From Chryseobacterium potabilaquae (GTDB taxonomy: Bacteria; Bacteroidota; Bacteroidia; Flavobacteriales; Weeksellaceae), in assembly GCF_902728265.1 (NCBI RefSeq), contig NZ_CACVBR010000005.1, forward strand, positions 96,954-160,953: DNA of 64,000 bases, in the 5' to 3' direction. The notes under the pieces are model-generated. The model saw only the letters and a list, made by a program, of their open reading frames with translations. It searched no databases and was not told the origin of the DNA. Both the position numbers and the translations under genes were made by a program. This document shows, one piece after another, positions 43,346-52,653 of the stretch. Position 1 is the first letter of the stretch, and the number at the start of each line of letters is the position of its first letter.

Positions 43346-46213
43346 TTAGTGTCCAAAAATATCTTCCAGACTTACCTCTTTAAAATTTCCCATTTGATTC
43401 ACAGCATCCATATTCAGATTATCTTTTTTACCTATAATAGCCGTATTATAATGTAGTGGCAATATTTCCGTTTGATAAAAATTTTTCAAGTCTTCAAATT
43501 TCAAATTCTGAATCTGGCCATAAATATCTTTTCTAAAGTCATGAATAACACCCAATTTTTTCAACCTTAATGTATTGAAAAAAATATTATTCCTCGTTAC
43601 ACGGGTTGAAGCAATCTGTTTTAAAGCTGAATTCTTAGCATTTTCAAACTGACTAAGCACTTCTGGAAGGTTACTCATCAAGCTATCTAAAGTATCTACT
43701 GCAATCTGAAGTTTGTCCGGCTGGGTTCCAATATAGGTTGTAATATAATCATGATGCCCAAGCTCTGAATTAGCTGCATAAGAAACATACGCTAAATATG
43801 CTAAGCTTTTACTTTCTCTAATTTCCTGAAAAACGATGGAAGATAATCCCCTTCCAAAATACTCATTAAAAACATTAATTTTTCCAAAATTAGTGGTATC
43901 CACCTCGTATCCTCTTCCTATCTTACTCATTTCCATCTGCACCATATCATAATTAGTAAAATAAACATTTCCTTTCGTCTCAGGTTCAGGATATTCTTTC
44001 GGAGAAGGAATAGGAAAATCTTCATGTTGAATATATTTTCCAATATATTCTTTAAAATGATAAATCTCTTTACCATAGAAAAATATCTGATAAGGATATT
44101 GAAAGAGCGTCTTCATTCTATTTGTAAAGATCTCAACCTTACTATCTTCTAATTCTTGTTTAGAAATAACATCTGTAAATCTTGAAAAAACGCCAAGCTT
44201 TGCATAGTTCGTCAAAGCTGTCATAATGCGATTCTTATCTTTTTTAAGGGCATTTCTATTTTCAAGAACAGTTTCTACAAATTGTTTATAAATTTCTTGA
44301 TCAGGCTTTACATGATACATCCAATGCTGAAGCAATTCAATTCCTTTTTCAATATTTTCCTCTAGTCCATTTAAGGTAATTAAAAGTTGATCACTAGTCG
44401 TTTTAAAATCATTGGTAATTCCTATTTTGAAAAACTCTTTTTTCAAATCTTCTGGAGAATAGATATCTGTTCCCAAGTATTGGAGTAACTGCGTAGTAAT
44501 ACCTAAATCTCTATCATGATCAACTCCCATCGGAAAAATAAAGTGAACCTGTGCAATATCATTATATTTATTATAAACAAAATTCACCTTTTTGTCTTTG
44601 ATAATATCCGTAGTGATTTCTTTACTATAATCAATAAACTCAGGTTGGATATCTTTTGTTCTTTCCTCTAAAATTTGTTTTAAAAAATCGGATTGGGCTT
44701 CACGATTGATTTGTATAGGAGTGATTTCCGGATTTTCAACACGGATTAATTTATCATTTACTCCCTTTTTTTTATAAACAAGCACATAATTATCCTTGAA
44801 GAATTCATTGGCAAAAGCAATTATATCTTCTTTTGTAAACTTCGCATACTCATCCATTTCATTGAGTTCCTGTTCCCAGCTTATCCCTTTGATATAGGTA
44901 TCATAAAGATGAGTTGCTAGACCATCTGCTGTTTCTAGTGCTTTCATTCGTTGAAGTTTAAAATCACTAATAATAGCAGGTAGCATCCAATCAGGAAATT
45001 CTCCTTTTTTTACCAGTTCAATTTGCTCCAATACCATTTCTTTCACCTCATCTAAGGCCTGTGTTTCTTTAGGAATAGCCACAATTGAGAAATAACCATA
45101 TTGTTTTAAACCTACTGAAAAAGCCTGTGCCCAAAGCATTTTTTGAGTCTGATTAATATTGAGATCTAGCAATCCCGCTTCTCCTCTATTACTCAAAATA
45201 TTAACTACAACATCTGCAAGCATGGCTTCTCTCGTGCCATAACTTTCCGTTCTCCAAGCAAGTTGAACTCTAGGTGTGGTAGGACTATTCACAGTTCTTT
45301 TAACAATTTTCTGGATCGGTTTTTCAATAATTGGATTTTTCTTAGGGAGGTCTTTATAAGGAATAGTCCCAAAATACCGATCTATTAACTGAATTGTTTC
45401 TTCAAAATCCAGATCCCCGACCAAAATCATGGCATAATTATTAGGGACATAATATTCATCAAAATACTTATGAATGGCCTTCATTGAAGGATTCTTCAAA
45501 TGTTCTGCCTTTCCGAGAGTAGTTTGTTGACCATTGGGATGCATCGGAAAAAGAGCATCCATTAATTCATTTTGAACTAATCTAGTATCATTATCCTGCG
45601 CCTTATTGAACTCCTCATAGACAGACTCTAGCTCTGTATGGAAAAGTCGCAATGTTAATTCTGAAAATCTTTCTTTCTCAATTTTTAGCCATTTTTCAAG
45701 CTCGTTATTGGGAATATTATTTTTATATACCGTTTCATCAAACCAAGTATGGGCATTGGTTCCTGTGGCACCTAATGAAGAAATCGCTTTATCATACTCA
45801 TTAGCAATCGCATATTGACTGGCTTCCTGAGAGATTTCATCTATTTTTTTATAAATCTCCTTTTTTTTATCCCTATCCTTTTCTACCTTATGAAGTTCAT
45901 ATAATGCTGAAATCTGTTCTAATAAAAGCTTTTCCTTCTCCCAATTTTGCGTTCCCAACTTTGAAGTTCCTTTAAACATCATGTGTTCAAGATAATGTGC
46001 CAAACCTGTATTATCAGCCGGATCATTATTACTTCCGGTTTTTACAGGAATATACGTCTGAATTCGGGGTGCATCAAAATTTTGAGCAAGAAATACCTTC
46101 AAGCCATTTTTCAAAGTATATATTCTTACTTTATTTTCATCATGAGAAACCGTGATATATTGGTATTTATTTTTATCTATATGAATTGTTTCTTTATATT
46201 TTCTATGTATCAT
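43346..46213 (-). CDS. M16 family zinc metallopeptidase
   Basis: 955 residues, the double-length (pitrilysin/PqqL) form with four M16 domains. The inverted zinc motif HYLEH is at 73-77 (HxxEH), followed by MMFKGTSKLG, and the third zinc ligand should be the Glu in ELESVYEEFNKA. The C-terminal half carries GRGLSSIVFQEIRESKSLAY, typical of the inactive partner domains. No signal peptide is visible, which is unusual among Bacteroidota M16 proteins; it may be cytosolic. It digests peptides. Monocistronic, with a -7 box upstream. Confidence 0.93.
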   Translation of the reverse strand: MIHRKYKETIHIDKNKYQYITVSHDENKVRIYTLKNGLKVFLAQNFDAPRIQTYIPVKTGSNNDPADNTGLAHYLEHMMFKGTSKLGTQNWEKEKLLLEQISALYELHKVEKDRDKKKEIYKKIDEISQEASQYAIANEYDKAISSLGATGTNAHTWFDETVYKNNIPNNELEKWLKIEKERFSELTLRLFHTELESVYEEFNKAQDNDTRLVQNELMDALFPMHPNGQQTTLGKAEHLKNPSMKAIHKYFDEYYVPNNYAMILVGDLDFEETIQLIDRYFGTIPYKDLPKKNPIIEKPIQKIVKRTVNSPTTPRVQLAWRTESYGTREAMLADVVVNILSNRGEAGLLDLNINQTQKMLWAQAFSVGLKQYGYFSIVAIPKETQALDEVKEMVLEQIELVKKGEFPDWMLPAIISDFKLQRMKALETADGLATHLYDTYIKGISWEQELNEMDEYAKFTKEDIIAFANEFFKDNYVLVYKKKGVNDKLIRVENPEITPIQINREAQSDFLKQILEERTKDIQPEFIDYSKEITTDIIKDKKVNFVYNKYNDIAQVHFIFPMGVDHDRDLGITTQLLQYLGTDIYSPEDLKKEFFKIGITNDFKTTSDQLLITLNGLEENIEKGIELLQHWMYHVKPDQEIYKQFVETVLENRNALKKDKNRIMTALTNYAKLGVFSRFTDVISKQELEDSKVEIFTNRMKTLFQYPYQIFFYGKEIYHFKEYIGKYIQHEDFPIPSPKEYPEPETKGNVYFTNYDMVQMEMSKIGRGYEVDTTNFGKINVFNEYFGRGLSSIVFQEIRESKSLAYLAYVSYAANSELGHHDYITTYIGTQPDKLQIAVDTLDSLMSNLPEVLSQFENAKNSALKQIASTRVTRNNIFFNTLRLKKLGVIHDFRKDIYGQIQNLKFEDLKNFYQTEILPLHYNTAIIGKKDNLNMDAVNQMGNFKEVSLEDIFGH

Positions 46214-46261
46214 AGTATTAGTATAAGCTCAAGTTTCATTCTTTAAAACCAGAATGTAATA

Positions 46262-46269
46262 CAAATGTA
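46262..46269 (-). promoter_or_regulatory. -7 box of the M16 peptidase gene
   Basis: Minus-strand TACATTTG, 49 bases upstream of the ATG. Confidence 0.45.
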
Positions 46270-46387
46270 AGGAATCAAAAAATAACAGTTTCTCATTTTC
46301 TTATTATTGCATCTATAATATTAATTTATTTTAGTAAAAATCATTATACTAATAAAAACTTCTTTCTCTATTTTACAATAAATTCAA

Positions 46388-46395
46388 TAATTTTG
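46388..46395 (+). promoter_or_regulatory. -7 box of the response-regulator gene
   Basis: TAATTTTG, 26 bases before the ATG at 46421; the -33 element is not clear. Confidence 0.5.
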
Positions 46396-46420
46396 CACTA
46401 GTTTTCCCAAAATCTATACT

Positions 46421-47725
46421 ATGTCCGGAAACATTCTGATCATCGATGATGAAATAAAGCTTCTCAAATTACTAGGAATGATCCTTTCCCAAGAAAATTT
46501 TAACATTAAAGAAGCCTCTACTGCCCGGTCTGCTATGACTATGCTTGAACAATATGAGTTTGATATTATTTTGAGTGATATCCGGTTACCTGACGCTTTT
46601 GGAATTGATCTAGTACAATCTATCAAAACAAAATATCCTTATTTGGAAATTATTTTAATGACAGCTTTTGGAAATATTACAGATGCTGTTCAAGCAATGA
46701 AAAATGGAGCCTATGATTATTTGGTCAAAGGTGATGATAACGAAAAAATTATCCCTTTGGTTTATAAAGCATTGGAAAAAGTTAAAGATAATAAATCCAA
46801 AATCATACAAAAAACCTCTACCCCAAAAGGACTCAATCAAATTATTGGAGTATCTCCTTTAATTCTTCAGGCAAAAAAATTAGCGGAAAAGGTATCATTA
46901 ACCGGAGAAACGGGAACAGGAAAAGAAGTGTTTGCAAATGCCATTCACGAAAGCAGTGAAAGAAGAAAAAATAATTGTGTTGCCATAAATTGTTCGGCTT
47001 TCAGCAAAGATATTCTGGAAAGTGAGCTTTTCGGGCACAAAGCAGGGGCTTTTACCGGAGCTATAAAAGATAAAAAGGGTTTGGTGGAAGAAGCCAATGG
47101 AGGAACTTTATTTTTGGATGAAATTGGAGAAATGCCCATCGAACTGCAGGCAAAGTTACTCCGAGTTCTCGAAACAAAAGAATTCATCAAAATGGGTGAA
47201 ACAAAAGTTTCAAAATCCGACTTCAGACTGATTGCCGCAACTAATAAAGATTTAGAAGAAGAAATTCGACAAGGGCATTTTCGGGAAGATTTATATTTCC
47301 GACTGAATATTTTTGAAATAAGACTTCCGGCTCTACGTGAAAGGAAAGAAGATTTAAAGATATTGGCAAAAAATTTCATCGATGTTTTTTCACAAAAATT
47401 ACATATTTCAAATGTTCAGGTAGCTTCAGAATATTATAAAACCTTAGAAAAAAATGATTGGAAAGGCAATATTCGTGAATTAAGAAATACTGTCGAACGA
47501 AGTTTAATCTTAATGAATAATAATATATTAGATCCGGAAAGTCTTCCTTACTATTCTGAAAAAGTTTCTACAGGAAAAGATTCTTTAAGTATAAAATCTT
47601 TAGAAAAAGAACACATATTAAAAGTAATACAATATACTAAAGGAAATAAAGCAGAAGCTGCTAGATTACTAGAAATCGGTATCGCCACACTATATCGTAA
47701 ACTGGAGGAATATGAATTACGGTAA
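46421..47725 (+). CDS. Sigma-54-dependent response regulator (NtrC family) of the Kdp locus
   Basis: 434 residues. Receiver domain 1-120 with acidic pocket IIDDE, phosphoacceptor Asp53 (ILSDIRLPD), LMTAFG and DYLVKG lysine. AAA+ domain about 140-365: Walker A GETGTGKE (162-169), GAFTGA loop that contacts sigma-54, Walker B GGTLFLDEIGEMP, and REDLYFRLN. Fis-type HTH at the end (GNKAEAARLLEIGIATLYRK). The segment before Walker A reads KLAEKVS directly joined to LTGETG; relatives usually have about seven more residues (a TDTTVLL-type strand) here, so an in-frame deletion is likely and ATP binding may be affected. It precedes the kdp genes and is the probable output regulator for the sensor kinase at the operon's end. 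Confidence 0.93.
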   Translation: MSGNILIIDDEIKLLKLLGMILSQENFNIKEASTARSAMTMLEQYEFDIILSDIRLPDAFGIDLVQSIKTKYPYLEIILMTAFGNITDAVQAMKNGAYDYLVKGDDNEKIIPLVYKALEKVKDNKSKIIQKTSTPKGLNQIIGVSPLILQAKKLAEKVSLTGETGTGKEVFANAIHESSERRKNNCVAINCSAFSKDILESELFGHKAGAFTGAIKDKKGLVEEANGGTLFLDEIGEMPIELQAKLLRVLETKEFIKMGETKVSKSDFRLIAATNKDLEEEIRQGHFREDLYFRLNIFEIRLPALRERKEDLKILAKNFIDVFSQKLHISNVQVASEYYKTLEKNDWKGNIRELRNTVERSLILMNNNILDPESLPYYSEKVSTGKDSLSIKSLEKEHILKVIQYTKGNKAEAARLLEIGIATLYRKLEEYELR

Positions 47726-47777
47726 CAGTAATCAATGACAACTCATCAATGATAACCAACTTATCATTTTAATAATG

Positions 47778-47810
47778 AGCCTATCAAAATGATAGGCTTT
47801 TCTATTTTTC
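47778..47810 (+). terminator. Terminator after the response-regulator gene
   Basis: AGCCTATC (47778-47785) and GATAGGCT (47791-47798) form a perfect 8-bp stem, followed by TTTCTATTTTT. It separates the regulator from the kdp structural genes. Confidence 0.8.
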
Positions 47811-47871
47811 ACCATTATCCAAAAACACGTAATACACTATTAATAAGACATTTAATTAGACTCTCTTAAAA

Positions 47872-47889
47872 TTGGAGCTTCTTTTGGCA
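47872..47889 (+). promoter_or_regulatory. Weak candidate sigma-54 promoter upstream of kdp
   Basis: TTGG (47872-47875) followed by TTGGCA (47884-47889) resembles the -24/-12 elements, but the invariant GG and GC are separated by 11 instead of 10 bases. It is the best candidate in the gap between the NtrC-type regulator and the kdp genes. Confidence 0.25.
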
Positions 47890-48013
47890 TTATGAATTTA
47901 GAATAAAATAATTCAACAATGACAATTTCACTACAGACATTTAAAAAGTATAAATACTTTACGTTGAGCTTACAAAACTCATATCCTCTCCTACTAACCT
48001 TAATTGTAATACT

Positions 48014-48097
48014 ATGATACTGATAAGTTTATTTCTATTGACTGCCATATTATTTTGGCTACTATACAAATCCGTTGAATTTTTTGATACAATATAA
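48014..48097 (+). CDS. 27-residue single-helix membrane peptide at the head of the kdp operon
   Basis: The peptide starts MILISLFLLTAILFWLLY and ends KSVEFFDTI: one hydrophobic helix with a short soluble tail. It lies 7 bases before kdpF and has the size and shape of a small Kdp accessory subunit. I do not know a named family. Supporting signs are its position, a clean stop, and the membrane-helix composition; chance cannot be excluded for so short an ORF. Confidence 0.6.
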   Translation: MILISLFLLTAILFWLLYKSVEFFDTI

Positions 48098-48104
48098 AAA
48101 CATT

Positions 48105-48182
48105 ATGTGGAGTCTATTTTTTCTCTCAATACTTGCCTTTATCTACATCTGTTATGTTTTAATGAACCCTGAAAAATTTTAA
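48105..48182 (+). CDS. kdpF: Potassium-transporting ATPase subunit KdpF
   Basis: 25 residues: MWSLFFLSILAFIYICYVLM then NPEKF. KdpF is a single-helix subunit that stabilises the KdpABC complex, and the family has a hydrophobic helix ending in Y-[AV]-L-x-x-[AP]-E-x-F, which this matches. It ends 9 bases before kdpA. Confidence 0.85.
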   Translation: MWSLFFLSILAFIYICYVLMNPEKF

Positions 48183-48191
48183 TTAAAAATC

Positions 48192-49886
48192 ATGAATACA
48201 GAAGTTCTAGGTATTATAGTAACATTCGGCATTACATTGGGCATCGGTCTTTTCTTAGGAAAGTATATTGCCCATGTGTATGGTTATAAAAAAACTTTTT
48301 TAGATTCATTTTTTCAGCCTATTGAAAATTTGGTTTATAAAATGTCGGGAATACAACCAAATAAACAGATGACATGGAAGCAAAATATATTTGCCATGCT
48401 GACCATACATCTCTTTTGGTGTATTATCGGATTTTTTGTTTTATTAAATCAATCTTGGCTTCCATTAAATCCAGATGGAAATCAAAATATGTCACCTGAC
48501 TTAGCATTTAATACAACAATTTCGTTTCTAGTCAATTGTAATTTACAACATTATTCCGGAGAAACCGGGGTGAGCTATTTAAGTCAACTTTATTTAATGT
48601 TTTTGCAATTTGTAACTGCCGCAACAGGAATGTCAGCAATGGCAGTGCTTTTTAAAGCCTTCAAAGACAAAACAACCACCGAATTGGGTAATTTCTATGT
48701 TTTCTTTACACGATCTATCATAAGAATTTTAATACCCATTAGTATTGTTATTGCTGGTATTCTTTCCTCGAACGGAACCCCAATGACTTTTGAAGGTAAA
48801 GACCATCTCACCACATTAGAAGGTCAAAAAATGGATATTTCCAGAGGTCCGGCTGCTGCTTTTATTGCCATCAAGCATTTAGGAACAAACGGTGGTGGAT
48901 TTTTTGGTACCAATTCTGCACATCCATTTGAAAATCCAAATTACCTGACAAATATGGCGGAAATAGTAGCGCAAATGATGATTCCATTTGCATTGGTTTT
49001 CGCTTTTGGCTTTTACTTAAACAAAAGAAAACTTTCATGGACCATTTTTTTGGTAATGACAATTGGTTTTCTCGCTCTTACTATCCCAACGGTGATGAAT
49101 GAAATTCAGGGAAATCATTTCATTACTCAGATGGGCACGGATAATTCCCTCGGAGCAATGGAAGGTAAAGAAATCCGCTTTGGAAGTGTCGCCTCCGCAT
49201 ATTGGAGCATTGGAACAACGGTCATTTCTACCGGTTCTGTAAATGCCATGCATGATAGCATGATGCCTATTTCAGGAATGAATCAAATGGTAGCTATGAT
49301 GATTAATTGTTTTTATGGTGGCTGCGGAGTGGGTATCCTAAATTACTTTATTTTCATCATTCTCACTGTCTTCATAAGTGGTTTGATGGTAGGAAGAACT
49401 CCTGAATTTATGGGTAAAAAAATTGAAGCCAAAGAAATAAAAATTGCTATGATTATAGCGTTGTTTCACCCGCTTTTAATTTTGATTGCAACAGCTTTAA
49501 CCGTTTATTTTCCTGAATTGGGGCCTAAAACCGTGAACAATCCTAGTTTCCATGGTTTCAGTGAAATATTATATGAATTTACCTCTTCTTCTGCAAATAA
49601 CGGCTCCGGATTTGAAGGCTTACGTGACAATACTCCTTGGTGGAATATCTCAACAGGCGTTGTCCTACTATTCTCAAGATTCATCCCAATCATAGGTCCC
49701 ATAGCAATTGCAGGATTATTAGCACAGAAAAAATATATTCCGGAAAGTTCTGGCACTTTGAAAACAGATACAGCAACTTTCGGATTCATGACTTTCACCG
49801 TGATTCTTTTGATTGCGGCCTTATCATTTTTCCCAGCTTTAACATTAGGACCCATTGCGGAACAGCTTCAATATTTTTCAAAATAA
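48192..49886 (+). CDS. kdpA: Potassium-transporting ATPase subunit A
   Basis: 564 residues with about ten membrane helices. KdpA forms the K+ channel-like part of the KdpFABC pump. Selectivity-filter-like loops: TNCNLQHYSG-type LVNCNLQHYSG near 118, LGTNGGGFFGTNSAHPFENP near 230, and the later CFYGGCGVGILN and SSANNGSGFEG. It should act in the inner membrane at low external potassium. kdpB starts 23 bases downstream. Confidence 0.97.
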   Translation: MNTEVLGIIVTFGITLGIGLFLGKYIAHVYGYKKTFLDSFFQPIENLVYKMSGIQPNKQMTWKQNIFAMLTIHLFWCIIGFFVLLNQSWLPLNPDGNQNMSPDLAFNTTISFLVNCNLQHYSGETGVSYLSQLYLMFLQFVTAATGMSAMAVLFKAFKDKTTTELGNFYVFFTRSIIRILIPISIVIAGILSSNGTPMTFEGKDHLTTLEGQKMDISRGPAAAFIAIKHLGTNGGGFFGTNSAHPFENPNYLTNMAEIVAQMMIPFALVFAFGFYLNKRKLSWTIFLVMTIGFLALTIPTVMNEIQGNHFITQMGTDNSLGAMEGKEIRFGSVASAYWSIGTTVISTGSVNAMHDSMMPISGMNQMVAMMINCFYGGCGVGILNYFIFIILTVFISGLMVGRTPEFMGKKIEAKEIKIAMIIALFHPLLILIATALTVYFPELGPKTVNNPSFHGFSEILYEFTSSSANNGSGFEGLRDNTPWWNISTGVVLLFSRFIPIIGPIAIAGLLAQKKYIPESSGTLKTDTATFGFMTFTVILLIAALSFFPALTLGPIAEQLQYFSK

Positions 49887-49909
49887 TTAAAATTACTCTT
49901 TTCAAATCC

Positions 49910-51949
49910 ATGAAAAATCAATCTCATTCATTATTTCAAAAAGATTTAGTCAACGAAGCAATCCAGCAATCCTTCGTAAAACTGAATCCGAAGGTCATGT
50001 TTAAAAATCCTGTTATGTTTCTGGTAGAAATCGGAACAATTGTCATGTTTATCGTAAGCTTATTTAGCTTAATCGGGGATACTTCGCAAGGCAGTTTTAA
50101 ATACAATTTTTTAGTATTCATTATCTTATTTCTCACTATTTTATTTGCCAACTTTGCTGAATCTATTGCCGAGGCCAGAGGAAAAGCTCAGGCAAACACA
50201 TTAAGAAAGACCCGTGAAGAAACCCCAGCAAAAGTGATTATTGAAAACAAGCCGGGATTTCAAATAACAACGATTTTAAAAAAATCTGCAGACATACAGC
50301 TTGGAGATATTTTCTTTTGTGAAACCGGCGATCAAATCCCTATGGATGGTGAAATTATCGAAGGTTTAGCAACTATTGATGAATCTGCTATCACAGGAGA
50401 AAGCGCACCCGTAATTCGAGAGGCTGGAGGTGATAAAAGTTCCGTTACAGGAGGCACCAAAGTCCTTTCTGACAGAATCAAAGTGAAAGTCACTACAAAA
50501 CCAGGAGACTCTTTCCTTGACAAAATGATTGCTCTTGTAGAAGGTGCGTCCCGACAAAAAACACCCAACGAAATTGCATTAACGATTCTTTTAGCCGGTT
50601 TTACCCTCACATTTATAATAGTTACGGTTACATTAAAGCCTTTTGCAGACTATATGCAGACGCCAATTACCATTGCCTCATTGATATCACTTTTCGTTTG
50701 TTTAATCCCTACAACAATTGGCGCTCTGCTTTCTGCAATCGGAATTGCAGGAATGGATCGAGCACTGAGAGCCAATGTAATCACCAAAAGTGGTAAAGCT
50801 GTTGAAACGGCAGGAGATATTGATGTTTTACTTCTTGATAAAACCGGAACTATTACCATCGGTAATCGTAAAGCTACCCAATTTCATCCCTCTCATACTA
50901 TTCCTCTTGATGAATTTATAAAAGCATCAGCATTGAGCTCTGTGGCCGACGAAACACCAGAAGGAAAATCAATTATAGAATTAAGCGGTTTAACATCCGA
51001 AAATTTACTCGTTCCCAATCCTATTTATATTGATTTTACCGCGGAAACCAGAACTTCAGGTATTGATTTTGAAAACACAAGAATACGAAAAGGTGCTTAT
51101 GATACAATAAAAAAATTAACTGAAAAAGCAGGCAATCCTTTCCCAAAAGAAACCCAAGAATCCGTAACCCATATTTCTGAAAATGGAGGAACTCCTTTGG
51201 TTGTTGCCGTGAATGAAAAAGTATGGGGAGTTATTGAACTTCAAGACATCATAAAAACAGGAATTCAGGAACGCTTCCAACGATTGAGAAAAATGGGTGT
51301 AAAAACTGTGATGGTGACAGGAGATAATCCTTTAACTGCCAAATTTATTGCCGAAAAAGCCGGGGTTGATGATTTTATCGCCGAAGCAAAACCTGAAGAC
51401 AAAATGAATTATATTAAAAAAGAACAGTTGGAAGGAAAATTAGTTGCCATGATGGGTGACGGAACCAATGATGCACCCGCTCTAGCCCAAGCGGATGTAG
51501 GTGTGGCAATGAACAGTGGAACACAGGCTGCTAAGGAAGCAGGAAATATGGTTGATTTAGATAATGATCCAACAAAGCTTATTGAAATTGTAGAAATTGG
51601 GAAACAATTATTAATGACTCGTGGAACCCTTACCACTTTCAGTATCGCTAATGATGTTGCCAAATATTTTGCTATTATTCCCGCTTTATTCATCGACTTT
51701 ATTCCTGGACTTCAAAAACTAAATATCATGAATCTACACAGTCCTGAATCAGCAATTTTATCAGCAATTATTTTCAATGCCATAATTATACCAGTCTTAA
51801 TTCCATTAGCTTTGAAAGGAGTCTCCTACAAACCGATTGGTGCAAGTGCATTATTGAGGAGGAATCTTTTAATCTATGGATTAGGTGGTATTATTGTTCC
51901 TTTCATTGGAATAAAACTCATCGATTTATTTATCAGTTTATTCATTTAG
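49910..51949 (+). CDS. kdpB: Potassium-transporting ATPase subunit B
   Basis: 679 residues from the ATG at 49910 (MKNQSHSLFQKD); the open frame reaches back to 49637 inside kdpA but that extension is not real. P-type ATPase: TGES in the actuator domain, phosphorylated Asp310 in LLDKTGTIT, nucleotide-binding region, VMVTGDNPLTA, and MMGDGTNDAPALAQADVG. It hydrolyses ATP to drive K+ uptake by KdpA. Confidence 0.98.
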   Translation: MKNQSHSLFQKDLVNEAIQQSFVKLNPKVMFKNPVMFLVEIGTIVMFIVSLFSLIGDTSQGSFKYNFLVFIILFLTILFANFAESIAEARGKAQANTLRKTREETPAKVIIENKPGFQITTILKKSADIQLGDIFFCETGDQIPMDGEIIEGLATIDESAITGESAPVIREAGGDKSSVTGGTKVLSDRIKVKVTTKPGDSFLDKMIALVEGASRQKTPNEIALTILLAGFTLTFIIVTVTLKPFADYMQTPITIASLISLFVCLIPTTIGALLSAIGIAGMDRALRANVITKSGKAVETAGDIDVLLLDKTGTITIGNRKATQFHPSHTIPLDEFIKASALSSVADETPEGKSIIELSGLTSENLLVPNPIYIDFTAETRTSGIDFENTRIRKGAYDTIKKLTEKAGNPFPKETQESVTHISENGGTPLVVAVNEKVWGVIELQDIIKTGIQERFQRLRKMGVKTVMVTGDNPLTAKFIAEKAGVDDFIAEAKPEDKMNYIKKEQLEGKLVAMMGDGTNDAPALAQADVGVAMNSGTQAAKEAGNMVDLDNDPTKLIEIVEIGKQLLMTRGTLTTFSIANDVAKYFAIIPALFIDFIPGLQKLNIMNLHSPESAILSAIIFNAIIIPVLIPLALKGVSYKPIGASALLRRNLLIYGLGGIIVPFIGIKLIDLFISLFI

Positions 51950-52038
51950 TAAGAGGGGGAAGCAAACAGTCAGGATATAACCAACTTCAGTCATTTAATC
52001 TTTGGCTTCCCATCTTTACAATATACTATGTAATCAAA

Positions 52039-52587
52039 ATGAAAAATCATATTTTATCAGCAGTAAGATTAACCTTTGTCATGTTTGTTATCATTGGAAT
52101 TTATCTTGGAATTGTGTATGCAGGTTCTAAGATGTTACCAACTCATGGAAACGCAGAGATTATCCATTATAATGGTCAAAAATTCTACGCCAATATTGGT
52201 CAAAAATTTACATCACCAAATTATTTTCATGGCCGCCCATCAGCAGTTGACTACAATGGCGCAGGAAGTGGAGGAAGCAATAAAGGTCCAAGCAATAAAG
52301 AATATTTACAGATTGTTCAGAAAAGAATTAATGTTTTAAAAATACAAAACCCGGACATGGAAAATGTAAAAATTCCTGTTGAGTTGATAACTGCTAGCGG
52401 AAGTGGCCTTGATCCTGATATTTCAGAAAATGGAGCTTTTTATCAGGTTAAAAGAATTGCAAAAATGAGAAATATTTCTGTTGAGAAAGTAGAAAACCTT
52501 ATTAAAAATCAAACAGAAACTTCTTTTTTCGGTCCCTCGAAAGTCAATGTTTTACAATTAAATATTGCACTCGATCAATTAAAATAA
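52039..52587 (+). CDS. kdpC: Potassium-transporting ATPase subunit C
   Basis: 182 residues with one N-terminal membrane helix (FVMFVIIGIYLGIVYAGSKM) and a periplasmic domain. KdpC motifs: IGQKFTSPNYFHGRPSAVDY, GAGSGGSNKGPSN, VPVELIT-like IPVELITASGSGLDPDIS, and VNVLQLNIALD at the end. It assists potassium transfer or assembly in the KdpFABC complex. 89 bases after kdpB. Confidence 0.97.
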   Translation: MKNHILSAVRLTFVMFVIIGIYLGIVYAGSKMLPTHGNAEIIHYNGQKFYANIGQKFTSPNYFHGRPSAVDYNGAGSGGSNKGPSNKEYLQIVQKRINVLKIQNPDMENVKIPVELITASGSGLDPDISENGAFYQVKRIAKMRNISVEKVENLIKNQTETSFFGPSKVNVLQLNIALDQLK

Positions 52588-52653
52588 AAATTCAAGCCTG
52601 GATTTATAGGCAAATAATTAATTCCCTACCTCACTTTTATTAATACTTATTTA

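Noticed and set aside
49637..49909. N-terminal extension of KdpB
   Set aside because: The added part overlaps kdpA in another frame; the ATG at 49910 gives the normal KdpB length and start.
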